Shown: positions 7,466 to 15,335 of the stretch, one piece after another
Layout of the letters: each line of letters begins with the position of its first letter
Position numbering within the stretch: the stretch's first letter is position 1
DNA from: an uncultured Acidimicrobiales bacterium
GTDB lineage: Bacteria > Actinomycetota > Acidimicrobiia > Acidimicrobiales > SHLQ01
NCBI GenBank assembly: GCA_937934655.1
Contig: CALGZB010000054.1
Span: forward strand, 1-40,509
Reading direction: 5' to 3'
DNA: 40,509 nucleotides
Translations under genes and position numbers: made by a program
Notes under the pieces: model-generated
Told to the model about the DNA's origin: nothing
The model's database searches: none
The model's input: only the letters and a program-made list of their open reading frames with translations

Positions 7466-8593
7466 TTAAAGCCTCTCGGCGACGTAGTCGAGGCAGGCGG
7501 TTAGGGCCTCGATGTCTTCGGGGTCGATGGCGGGGAACATGGCGATTCGCAGTTGGTTGCGGCCAAGCTTGCGGTAGCCGTTGGTGTCGACGATGTCGTT
7601 GGCGCGAAGCACGGCGTTGATGGTGTCGGCCGGGAGTGCATCGTCGAAGTCGATGGTGGCCACGGTGGTGCTTCGGTGCTCGGGGTTGGCAACAAAGGGT
7701 GTTGTGAAATCGCGGGATTCGGCCCAGCTATACATGGTCGCCGCAGACTTGTCGCAACGTCCGGCGGAGAACTCCATGCCACCGTTGTGATTGATCCATT
7801 CGCAGAGTTCGGTGGCCAAAATGATGGTGGCCAGCGCCGGCGTGTTGTTGGTTTGGTCTTTGCGGCTGTTGTCGACGGCGGTTTGCAGGTTGAGCGATGG
7901 TGGGATCCAACGGTCCGATGCGTCGATCTTTTCAATGCGCGCAATTGCAGCGGGCGACATGGCAGCGAGCCAGAGTCCGCCATCAGAACCGAGGACTTTC
8001 TGAGGAGCAAAGTAGTAACAGTCGGTTTGTGACGCATCGAAGCGGATACCGCCCGCTCCGGAGGTGGCATCGACGAGAACGAGGGAGCCATCGTCGGCAC
8101 CTTCGGGGCGAGCTAGCGGCATCGAGACGCCGGTGGTGGTTTCGTTGTGGGTGAGCGCGTAGCTGTCGATTCCGGCGGTGCCCACTGCTTCGGGGCGGGT
8201 TCCGGGTTCGGCTGCAATGATCTGCGGGTCGTCAAGATGGGGTACGCCCGAGACGGCCTTGCCGAACTTTCCAGAGAACTCGCCGAAGTCGAGGTGCTGC
8301 GATTTGTTGTCGATGAGGCCAAACGATGCGGCGTCCCAGAAGACGGTGGTTCCGCCATTGCCGAGCACCATCTCGTAGCCGTCGGGGAGCACGAACATTT
8401 CGGCAAGTGCGTTTCGGAGGCGAGAAACCATGAACTTCACTGGCGCTTGCCGGTGGCTGGTTCCCATGTAGAGCGGGGCCTCGTTCACGAGGGCGTCAAT
8501 GCCCTCGGGACGGACCTTCGACGGACCCGCTCCAAACCGGCCGTCTTTCGGGCGGATCTCGAGGGGGATCTGAATGTCAGGTGTTGTTGTCAC
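7466..8593 (-). CDS. serC: Phosphoserine aminotransferase
   Basis: This 375-aa PLP enzyme makes 3-phosphoserine from 3-phosphohydroxypyruvate and glutamate, the second step of serine synthesis, and usually also serves the PLP pathway. The sequence is the actinobacterial (mycobacterial) form: RFGAGPSKVRPE near the N-terminus, MGTSHRQAPVK, LGNGGTTVFWD, and the PLP lysine K199 in YFAPQKVLGSDGG. Length matches the mycobacterial enzymes. It starts at GTG, with CATAGT a few bases upstream and no spaced ribosome-binding site, suggesting a leaderless mRNA. It converges on the carboxyltransferase gene and diverges from the aminotransferase at 8694. serA lies 4 kb away, not in one operon. Confidence 0.96.
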   Translation of the reverse strand: MTTTPDIQIPLEIRPKDGRFGAGPSKVRPEGIDALVNEAPLYMGTSHRQAPVKFMVSRLRNALAEMFVLPDGYEMVLGNGGTTVFWDAASFGLIDNKSQHLDFGEFSGKFGKAVSGVPHLDDPQIIAAEPGTRPEAVGTAGIDSYALTHNETTTGVSMPLARPEGADDGSLVLVDATSGAGGIRFDASQTDCYYFAPQKVLGSDGGLWLAAMSPAAIARIEKIDASDRWIPPSLNLQTAVDNSRKDQTNNTPALATIILATELCEWINHNGGMEFSAGRCDKSAATMYSWAESRDFTTPFVANPEHRSTTVATIDFDDALPADTINAVLRANDIVDTNGYRKLGRNQLRIAMFPAIDPEDIEALTACLDYVAERL

Positions 8594-8693
8594 CCTCTAA
8601 CTATGCCGCATTGCCGCGAGAGTCGTGGCAACATGCTCTCTGGCATTTCTGCAATTTCCGCCACATGAAACTTCAACGAGGCACAACACTTCT

Positions 8694-9890
8694 ATGTCCA
8701 GCGAACGGCTTTCCACCCGAATTGGCGCAATCACCGAATCGGCGACCCTGGCAATCACCGCAAAGGCGAAGGCACTCAAGGCGGCCGGCGAGCCGGTCAT
8801 CGGCTTTGGTGCCGGCGAGCCCGACTTCCCAACCCCGCCACACATCGTTGAGGCGGCTATTGCGGCGTGTAGCGATCCGGTAAATCACAAGTACTCACCT
8901 GCTGGTGGTCTTCCGGTTCTGAAGGAAGCGGTTGCGGCGAAGACGCTCCGCGACAGTGGTGTCGAGGTTGACGCTGCCCAGGTGCTCATCACCAACGGTG
9001 GCAAGCACGCGGTCTATAACACGTTCGAAACGCTGTTGAACCCTGGCGACGAGGTCCTCGTGCCGACGCCATACTGGACCACCTACCCCGAGCCGATTTC
9101 GCTCGCCGGTGCCACCACGGTCGAGGTGCCTACCACTATCGAAAGTGGCTTCCAGGTCACGATCGACCAGCTTGAGGCGGCATCGACGCCCAACACCAAA
9201 GCGTTGCTTTTCGTATCGCCGTCCAACCCCACTGGTGCGGTGTACTCCAAAGAGCAGATCGAAGCGATCGGCCGGTGGGCGCTCGACAAGGGCATCTGGG
9301 TCGTCACCGACGAGATCTACGAGCACCTCGTTTACGACGACAACGAGCACCACTCGATCCTTAAGCTCGTTCCCGAGCTTGCCGACCGCTGCGTGATTCT
9401 CAACGGCGTTGCAAAGACCTACGCCATGACCGGCTGGCGAGTCGGCTGGATGATCGGCCCCACCGATCTCATCAAGTCGGCATCCAACTTCCAGTCGCAC
9501 GCCACCTCCAACGTCAACAACGTTGCCCAGCGAGCAGCCCTTGCTGCCGTTTCTGGCCCACTCGATGCGGTTATGGATATGCGTGCGCACTTTGATCGTC
9601 GCCGTCAGCTGATGTTCAGCCTGCTCAGCGGCATCGATGGGGTCGAAGTGCTTCGCCCCCAGGGTGCCTTCTACGCATTCCCATCGTTCGAGGGCGTACT
9701 CGGCCGAGATATCGGTGGCGTTACGCCCACCACCACCGTCGAGTTGGCAGCCGTCATTCTCGAGCAGGCAAAGGTGGCCATCGTGCCCGGCGAAGCATTC
9801 GGCTCACCCGGCTACGCCCGGTTCTCCTTTGCGCTTGGTGACGATGACCTTGGCGAGGGAATCGGCCGTATCGCTGAGCTTCTGGCGTAA
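8694..9890 (+). CDS. aspC: Aspartate aminotransferase-family enzyme (class I PLP)
   Basis: This 398-aa enzyme matches the Ib subgroup of aspartate aminotransferases. It has [14 protein letters not shown] and [15 protein letters not shown] near the N-terminus, [37 protein letters not shown], and the PLP lysine K241 in [16 protein letters not shown]. It should transfer the amino group from aspartate to 2-oxoglutarate; some members of this subgroup also use prephenate. The ATG at 8694 is chosen because family proteins begin at [10 protein letters not shown]; the longer frame from 8625 adds unconserved residues. The next gene starts only 5 bp after its stop, so the two are probably co-transcribed. 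Confidence 0.93.
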   Translation: MSSERLSTRIGAITESATLAITAKAKALKAAGEPVIGFGAGEPDFPTPPHIVEAAIAACSDPVNHKYSPAGGLPVLKEAVAAKTLRDSGVEVDAAQVLITNGGKHAVYNTFETLLNPGDEVLVPTPYWTTYPEPISLAGATTVEVPTTIESGFQVTIDQLEAASTPNTKALLFVSPSNPTGAVYSKEQIEAIGRWALDKGIWVVTDEIYEHLVYDDNEHHSILKLVPELADRCVILNGVAKTYAMTGWRVGWMIGPTDLIKSASNFQSHATSNVNNVAQRAALAAVSGPLDAVMDMRAHFDRRRQLMFSLLSGIDGVEVLRPQGAFYAFPSFEGVLGRDIGGVTPTTTVELAAVILEQAKVAIVPGEAFGSPGYARFSFALGDDDLGEGIGRIAELLA

Positions 9891-9895
9891 CCCTT

Positions 9896-11809
9896 ATGTC
9901 TGAGACTGCACCGTACGGGGCCTGGACATCGCCGATTTCGGCAGAAATGCTGGTATCGGGGGCGGTCGGGATTTCCGAAGTCATCCCCGAGGCCGATGCG
10001 TGCTGGTGGGCCGAATCTCGCCCGTCCGAAGGCGGACGAACCGCGCTCATGCGGTGGTCCGAAGGTGCGGGTGCCGTTGAGATCACGCCACCGGGAGCCA
10101 ACGTCCGAACTCGGGTTCACGAGTACGGCGGCGGCTCATGGTGGGTCGATAGCGGCACGGCGTTCTATGTCGACTACTCCGATCAGCGTTTGCGGGCAAT
10201 CCGTCCCGGCGACGCTGAACCTCGATTCTTGTCGGCCGAATCCGACCAACCATCGGGCCAGCGATTCGCTGATCTTCGGGTTACTCCCGACGGAGCGTGG
10301 GTTATTGCTGTTGGGGAAACCCACTCGACCGATTCGTCGGAGCCGAGCAACGCGGTCGTCGCTGTTGCCGCCGATGGGTCGCAACACATGGTCACCTTGG
10401 TCAGCGGGGCCGACTTCTACGGGTCGCCGTGTTTGTCGCCCGATGGTTCGCAGCTGGCATGGGTCTCGTGGGACCACCCCAACATGCCGTGGGACGACAC
10501 GCAGCTATGGCGCGCCGACCTGATCGTCGATGCAGACGGCCTCCGGGTTGCGGACGCATTGCTCGTTGCTGGTGGCGAGGGCGAATCGATTGTTCAGCCG
10601 TCGTGGTCTCCCAACGGTGTCCTCCACTTTCTCTCAGACCGCCAAGACTTCTGGTTTCTTTATGCCGAGGGCCACGACGAGCCGGTGCTCGCGGTCGAAG
10701 GCGAGATTGGTTATCCGCCGTGGGTGTTCGGACTCGCCCGTTATGCGTTCCTCTCTGATGGTTCGGTGGTTGCGGCACGATTCCATAACGGCGTAGAGAT
10801 CCTCGAGAGTCAGCCAGACCTGACGGCGGTCAATACGGTTCGGTCGGTGGGCGACATCGTGAGCTTTGCCGGCTCGACCTGGTCGAAAGAAGCAGCCGTG
10901 TTCTTTGACGGCGCAGTTATTCGTGAACCCCGAGAGCTCGGCCTTTCGCCAGAGTTCACACCCCCGCCAGAAGTCATTTCGTTTCCCACGGGGAGCGTCG
11001 ATTCTGGAGAGACCGCTTTTGCGCTGTACTTCGCTCCGGCGAACCCTGATGTTTCTGGTCCCGACGACGAGCGTCCGCCGCTCATCGTTCTGGCCCATGG
11101 TGGGCCTACCTCGGCTGCGCGCTCGCAACTCAATCTGGCCCGTCGGTTCTGGACGAGCCGTGGATTCGCTGTCGTCGATGTGAACTACCGGGGGAGTAGC
11201 GGCTTTGGGCGGGCGTATCGGCAAAAGCTCAACAACAACTGGGGGATCGCTGATGTCGAGGACTGCGTCAACGTTGCCCAGTTTCTTGCCGATCGTGGTG
11301 ACGTCGATGCGAAGCGCCTTATCATCCGTGGTGGTAGCGCCGGCGGGTTTACCGTGCTCAGCGCTCTGGCGTTCCACGATGTGTTCACCGCTGGCGCCAA
11401 TATGTTCGGTGTCGCCGATCTCTCGGCGCTGGCCCTCGACACCCACAAGTTTGAAAGCCGATACCTCGACAACCTGGTTGGACGCTGGCCCGAAGATCGC
11501 GAGATCTACGACGCTCGGTCGCCTATCAATCACCTCGATGGTTTCAGCTCGCCGATGATCGTCTTGCAAGGGGCCGACGACGCGGTCGTGCCTCCCAACC
11601 AGTCGCGGATGATCGTCGAGGCACTGGATGATCGCGACGTGCCGGTGGCGTATTTGGAGTTCGAGGGCGAGCAGCATGGGTTCCGCAAAGCGGAGACGAT
11701 CATGACGGCCCTCACCTCAGAGCTGGCGTTCTATGGGCGAGTCTTTGGTTTCGAACCAGATGGACCTGCCGTCACCCTCGAGATTCGAAACGAAGCACCG
11801 CCGACCTGA
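9896..11809 (+). CDS. S9-family prolyl oligopeptidase-like serine peptidase
   Basis: This 637-aa cytoplasmic protein has no signal peptide. An N-terminal seven-bladed propeller-like region (about 1-370, with repeated PDG and SPDG turns) precedes an alpha/beta-hydrolase domain (about 385-620). The catalytic triad is visible: S481 in RGGSAGG, D562 in GADDAVVPP and H594 in GEQHGF. VDVNYRGSSGFGRAYR is the usual motif before the active-site serine. It belongs with the acylaminoacyl peptidase/dipeptidyl peptidase group that trims short peptides. The ATG lies 5 bp after the aminotransferase stop, with no ribosome-binding site of its own, so it is likely read by coupling. Confidence 0.93.
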   Translation: MSETAPYGAWTSPISAEMLVSGAVGISEVIPEADACWWAESRPSEGGRTALMRWSEGAGAVEITPPGANVRTRVHEYGGGSWWVDSGTAFYVDYSDQRLRAIRPGDAEPRFLSAESDQPSGQRFADLRVTPDGAWVIAVGETHSTDSSEPSNAVVAVAADGSQHMVTLVSGADFYGSPCLSPDGSQLAWVSWDHPNMPWDDTQLWRADLIVDADGLRVADALLVAGGEGESIVQPSWSPNGVLHFLSDRQDFWFLYAEGHDEPVLAVEGEIGYPPWVFGLARYAFLSDGSVVAARFHNGVEILESQPDLTAVNTVRSVGDIVSFAGSTWSKEAAVFFDGAVIREPRELGLSPEFTPPPEVISFPTGSVDSGETAFALYFAPANPDVSGPDDERPPLIVLAHGGPTSAARSQLNLARRFWTSRGFAVVDVNYRGSSGFGRAYRQKLNNNWGIADVEDCVNVAQFLADRGDVDAKRLIIRGGSAGGFTVLSALAFHDVFTAGANMFGVADLSALALDTHKFESRYLDNLVGRWPEDREIYDARSPINHLDGFSSPMIVLQGADDAVVPPNQSRMIVEALDDRDVPVAYLEFEGEQHGFRKAETIMTALTSELAFYGRVFGFEPDGPAVTLEIRNEAPPT

Positions 11810-11969
11810 GGTGCCGGATGCAGGTTGGTTCGCACTAGGATTATTCCCGATCGCTTGGACATTGGCTTCCAAGGGTGTTTCCCCGAAACGACTGTGCTGT
11901 TTGCACGCGTCCTCTATCTGGGAAAGGCTCTGAAAGAGGACTGTCAGAACGACCACGGAAGCAGACCAA

Positions 11970-12764
11970 ATGAGCCGAGGAGACGGATTGCAGTGGGATG
12001 CCAGGCTTGCGCCTGGAGGACTTTCATCCTCACGCGGTGGCCGTTCTGGCATGCCTCGATGGGTCTGGGTCGCGCTTGCGCTGCTCTTTTTGCTGCTCGT
12101 GATGTGGTTTCTTGCGAGCCGCGGCGGCGATGACGTCTCGACTTCCACAGCGGGGGGCGACGTTGCCGAAGCAGTCCGTATTGCCGAGTCTCGGGCCGGG
12201 TACTCCGAAGTCGACCTTGTCGTAACCGACGGCCGCGTTGTGCTTACCGGCGAATTGCCAACCGTCCAAGATCGTTATGCAGCAGAGAAGGTTGCCTATT
12301 CGGTAACCGGCGTTGTTGCGGTCGATAACCAGATTGTGACGGTTGAAGGTCCCGAGCCCACCGTCGTCGAACCGCCGGCAGAGGCATCGGTCGAAGAGCG
12401 CCAGCTCGAATCGGATCTCTTGCGTGCGAGTCTCTCTAATCCCATCGTGTTCGGCAGTAACAGTGCCGATCTCGATCCAGTTTCGTCTGCCACAATCGAC
12501 ACCGTTGCCCGGCTGCTCGAGGAGTACCCGCTTGCTCGCGTCGAGGTGCAGGGCCATACCGACTCCGACGGCGATGTCGACGCGAATCTTGCGTTGAGCT
12601 CTCAGCGTGCCGAGGTGGTTCTTCAACAATTGGTCGCCCGAGGCATTGGTGCCGACCGTCTCGAGTTCATGGGATTCGGCGACACCGATCCGGTCGCATC
12701 CAACGAAACCAAAGATGGCAAGGCTGCGAACCGGCGCATCGAGTTTCGGGTCATCCCGCAGTAG
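11970..12764 (+). CDS. BON plus OmpA-domain envelope protein, ArfA/OmpATb-like
   Basis: This 264-aa protein has a polar N-terminus, a transmembrane helix at about residues 31-49 (WVWVALALLFLLLVMWFLA), a BON domain at about 62-108 (VDLVVTDGRVVLTGELP, VTGVVAVDNQI) and an OmpA C-terminal domain at about 150-262. The OmpA domain shows VQGHTDSDGD, LSSQRAEVVLQQL, GFGDTDPVASNET and NRRIEFRV, including the Asp and Arg that bind diaminopimelate in peptidoglycan. The layout resembles mycobacterial ArfA (OmpATb, Rv0899), though with one BON copy. It probably anchors the membrane to the cell wall. An alternative start (TTG or GTG just downstream) would not alter the topology. Confidence 0.88.
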   Translation: MSRGDGLQWDARLAPGGLSSSRGGRSGMPRWVWVALALLFLLLVMWFLASRGGDDVSTSTAGGDVAEAVRIAESRAGYSEVDLVVTDGRVVLTGELPTVQDRYAAEKVAYSVTGVVAVDNQIVTVEGPEPTVVEPPAEASVEERQLESDLLRASLSNPIVFGSNSADLDPVSSATIDTVARLLEEYPLARVEVQGHTDSDGDVDANLALSSQRAEVVLQQLVARGIGADRLEFMGFGDTDPVASNETKDGKAANRRIEFRVIPQ

Positions 12765-12876
12765 CCGTATCCGGCACCACGACTGGGTGGCGAACAGTCT
12801 TCAGTGTTCGATGAAGTGTCGACTCTCACAACCTTAAAGTTGAGCAATGCGGTCGGGTATTGACTACGTTCGACCT

Positions 12877-14454
12877 ATGGCAAACGTTCTGGTCACTGAG
12901 GAAATTGCTGAGGCGGGTCTTGCGACCTTGCGAGACGCTGGACATGACGTCGAGGTGAAGCTCGGGTTGTCTCCCGACGAACTCTGCTCGGCCATCGCCG
13001 GCGTACACGGATTGGTTATCCGCTCAGCGACACAGGTCACCGCCGAGATGCTTGAAGCAGCCGATTCGCTGCTGGTGGTCGGACGCGCCGGAGTCGGCCT
13101 CGACAACGTCGACGTTGCTGCATCAACCGCTCGTGGTGTGATGGTGGTCAACGCTCCGCAGTCCAACATCGTCTCGGCCGCCGAGCAGACCATGGCATTG
13201 CTCCTCGCGTCTGCCCGCAACGTTCCCCAAGCTCACGAGGCGCTCAAAGCCGGACGCTGGGAACGCTCGAAGTGGACCGGCGTCGAACTGGTCGGCAAGA
13301 CCTTCGGCATCATTGGCCTCGGCCGAATCGGGGCGCTTGTGGCTGAACGTGCCAAAGCGTTCGGGATGAACCTGGTCGGCTACGACCCCTATATCAATGC
13401 CGAGCGCGCCGCAGACCTTGGTGTCGAAATCCTGAGTCTTGACGAGCTGATGGCGACCTCCGATTTCATCACCGTGCATGTGGCCCGCACACCCGAAACT
13501 ATCGGGCTCATCAACGCCGAGCGGCTGGCATTGGCCAAGCCATCGCTACGAGTCATCAACGTCGCCCGAGGCGGAATCGTCGACGAGGCCGACCTCGCCG
13601 TGGCAATCGCCGATGGCGTCATCGCCGGCGCTGGCCTCGACGTCTTCGCCACCGAGCCGTGCACCGACTCGCCATTGTTCGCACTCGATCAGGTTGTGGT
13701 GACCCCGCACCTTGGCGCCAGCACGAACGAGGCCCAGGACAAGGCGGGCGTAACCATCGGCGAACAGCTGGTCCTCGCACTTGCGGGCGACTACGTACCT
13801 CATGCGGTAAACATCGACGCCGCCGAGGTGAGCTCGGTAGCAAAACCATTCGTGCCGCTCGCCGAAACCCTTGGCCGGTTGTTTACCTCGCTGGTCGAGA
13901 CGCTTCCCGACAAGGTCGAGATCGAGTTTCGTGGAGAGATCGGCGGCTACGACAACCGTCTCGCCGAGCTGTCCTTCACCAAGGGCCTCCTCAGCGGAGT
14001 GAGCGACACACCGGTGTCGTATGTGAACGCCGACGATGTCGCGCTGGCCGCTGGCGTCGAGATCCACTCGAGCCGCACCACGTCGTCCAACGACTACGTG
14101 AACGTCATCACCGTTCGCGGTGGCGGCCACGCGTTGGGAGCAACCATTGTTGGCCTCAGCGAAGAGCCACACCTGGTGATGGTCGACGACCACACCATTG
14201 ATGTGCCAGTCGCCGATCACCTCATCGTGGTTCGCAATGAAGACTCTCCTGGCATGATCGGGTACTTCGGCGTGACGATGGGGGAGACGGGAATCAACAT
14301 CGACGACCTGCACCTTGGCCACGCAGCGAATGGTGAGGCCGCGATGATCGTGGCGTCGGTCGACCACGAAGTTGGCCCCGAGGTTCTCGATGCGCTCCGC
14401 GCAAACCCCGGCGTTCACAGCGTTGTAAGCCTGTCGGGACTCGCCCCAAGCTGA
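12877..14454 (+). CDS. serA: D-3-phosphoglycerate dehydrogenase
   Basis: This 525-aa NAD enzyme performs the first step of serine synthesis, oxidising 3-phosphoglycerate. It is the long actinobacterial type. The catalytic domain contains VGRAGVGLDNVD, the NAD-binding GLGRIGALVAERAKAFGM, the Arg of VINVARGGIVDE and the His of VVTPHLGAST. An intervening ASB-type domain occupies about 320-445, and a C-terminal ACT domain is at about 455-525 (DHLIVVRNEDSPGMIGYFG). The ACT domain implies feedback inhibition by serine. The ATG at 12877 matches the family start MANVLVTEEIAEAGL; an upstream in-frame ATG at 12847 adds ten unconserved residues. No ribosome-binding site is seen. Confidence 0.97.
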   Translation: MANVLVTEEIAEAGLATLRDAGHDVEVKLGLSPDELCSAIAGVHGLVIRSATQVTAEMLEAADSLLVVGRAGVGLDNVDVAASTARGVMVVNAPQSNIVSAAEQTMALLLASARNVPQAHEALKAGRWERSKWTGVELVGKTFGIIGLGRIGALVAERAKAFGMNLVGYDPYINAERAADLGVEILSLDELMATSDFITVHVARTPETIGLINAERLALAKPSLRVINVARGGIVDEADLAVAIADGVIAGAGLDVFATEPCTDSPLFALDQVVVTPHLGASTNEAQDKAGVTIGEQLVLALAGDYVPHAVNIDAAEVSSVAKPFVPLAETLGRLFTSLVETLPDKVEIEFRGEIGGYDNRLAELSFTKGLLSGVSDTPVSYVNADDVALAAGVEIHSSRTTSSNDYVNVITVRGGGHALGATIVGLSEEPHLVMVDDHTIDVPVADHLIVVRNEDSPGMIGYFGVTMGETGINIDDLHLGHAANGEAAMIVASVDHEVGPEVLDALRANPGVHSVVSLSGLAPS

Positions 14455-14459
14455 CGGAT

Positions 14460-14469
14460 GGTCTAGACC
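14460..14469. repeat. 10-bp perfect palindrome
   Basis: GGTCTAGACC lies 6 bp after the serA stop, in the 81-bp gap before the hydratase gene. A partial echo, GTCTAGGG, occurs at about 14518-14525. It could be a small regulatory site for the hydratase gene or chance. Confidence 0.4.
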
Positions 14470-14535
14470 CTTTGAGTGGTGCGAGCGACGCGAGTCGACC
14501 GACCCGGAAGTCGAAGAGTCTAGGGAGCACATCTG

Positions 14536-15303
14536 ATGTCAGCAGTTCTGTATGAAGTGGCAAACCACATCGGGGTCATCACGATCAACCGACCCGATGC
14601 CCGCAACGCCGTAAACGGCGATGTGGCGTCCGGTATCGAAGCGGCCATCGATGAACTCGAAGCCGACGCTGAAACGTGGGTTGGCATCATCACTGGAGTC
14701 GGCGCGGCGTTCTGTGCAGGCGCCGATCTGAAAGCTGTGGCCAGTGGCGATGCTGCTGGGCTCTCGACCAAGCGGGGTGGCTTCGGTGGATTCGTGTCGC
14801 GAGAACGAACCAAGCCCATCATCGCCGCAGCAAATGGTCACGCCTTGGCCGGTGGTTGTGAGATCCTCCTTGCCTGCGACCTTGCCGTTGTGGCCGATGG
14901 CATCAAGATTGGGCTCCCTGAAGTGAAACGCAGCCTCGTTGCGGCTGCCGGTGGCCTGTTCCGCCTCCCGCAGGCGGTGGGCCCGGCGATGGCTGCCGAG
15001 ATGATTCTTACCGGTGACCCGATCAGCGCACAGCAAGCATTGGCGGCCGGCATGGTGAACCGAGTTGTTCCCGCCGAAGACGTGCTGGCCGAGGCGAAAG
15101 CACTGGCCGAACGCATCGCAGTAAATGCGCCACTTGCGGTCCAAGCCAGTCGCGACGTCATGCTGCAGGCCAGTTCAGGCTCGGAGGCCGAACTCTTCAA
15201 GGCCAGCAATATCAAGATGCGTGACCTCTCGAAGACCGAAGACTTCGCCGAAGGCCCGAAGGCGTTCATCGAAAAGCGGCCCCCCGAATGGAAGGGCCGC
15301 TAG
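14536..15303 (+). CDS. Enoyl-CoA hydratase/isomerase (crotonase) family protein
   Basis: This 255-aa crotonase-fold protein has an N-terminal INRPDARNAVNGDV and the CoA/oxyanion loop AAFCAGADLKA. Both glutamates needed for syn-hydration are present: the one in AGGCEILLACDLAV and the one in GLPEVKRSLVAAAGG. It should therefore be a genuine hydratase acting on trans-2-enoyl-CoA in fatty-acid breakdown or a related route. The chain length used is unknown. A GGGAG box precedes the ATG. The gene is alone between serA and the convergent beta-propeller gene. Confidence 0.92.
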   Translation: MSAVLYEVANHIGVITINRPDARNAVNGDVASGIEAAIDELEADAETWVGIITGVGAAFCAGADLKAVASGDAAGLSTKRGGFGGFVSRERTKPIIAAANGHALAGGCEILLACDLAVVADGIKIGLPEVKRSLVAAAGGLFRLPQAVGPAMAAEMILTGDPISAQQALAAGMVNRVVPAEDVLAEAKALAERIAVNAPLAVQASRDVMLQASSGSEAELFKASNIKMRDLSKTEDFAEGPKAFIEKRPPEWKGR

Positions 15304-15335
15304 TCGAAAGCCAGATTTAGCTGGAGGGAACCGGG

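Noticed and set aside
12840-12870. Possible serA promoter (TTGAGC ... TACGTT)
   Set aside because: Spacing of 19 bp and a poor -10 match make it too weak to annotate.
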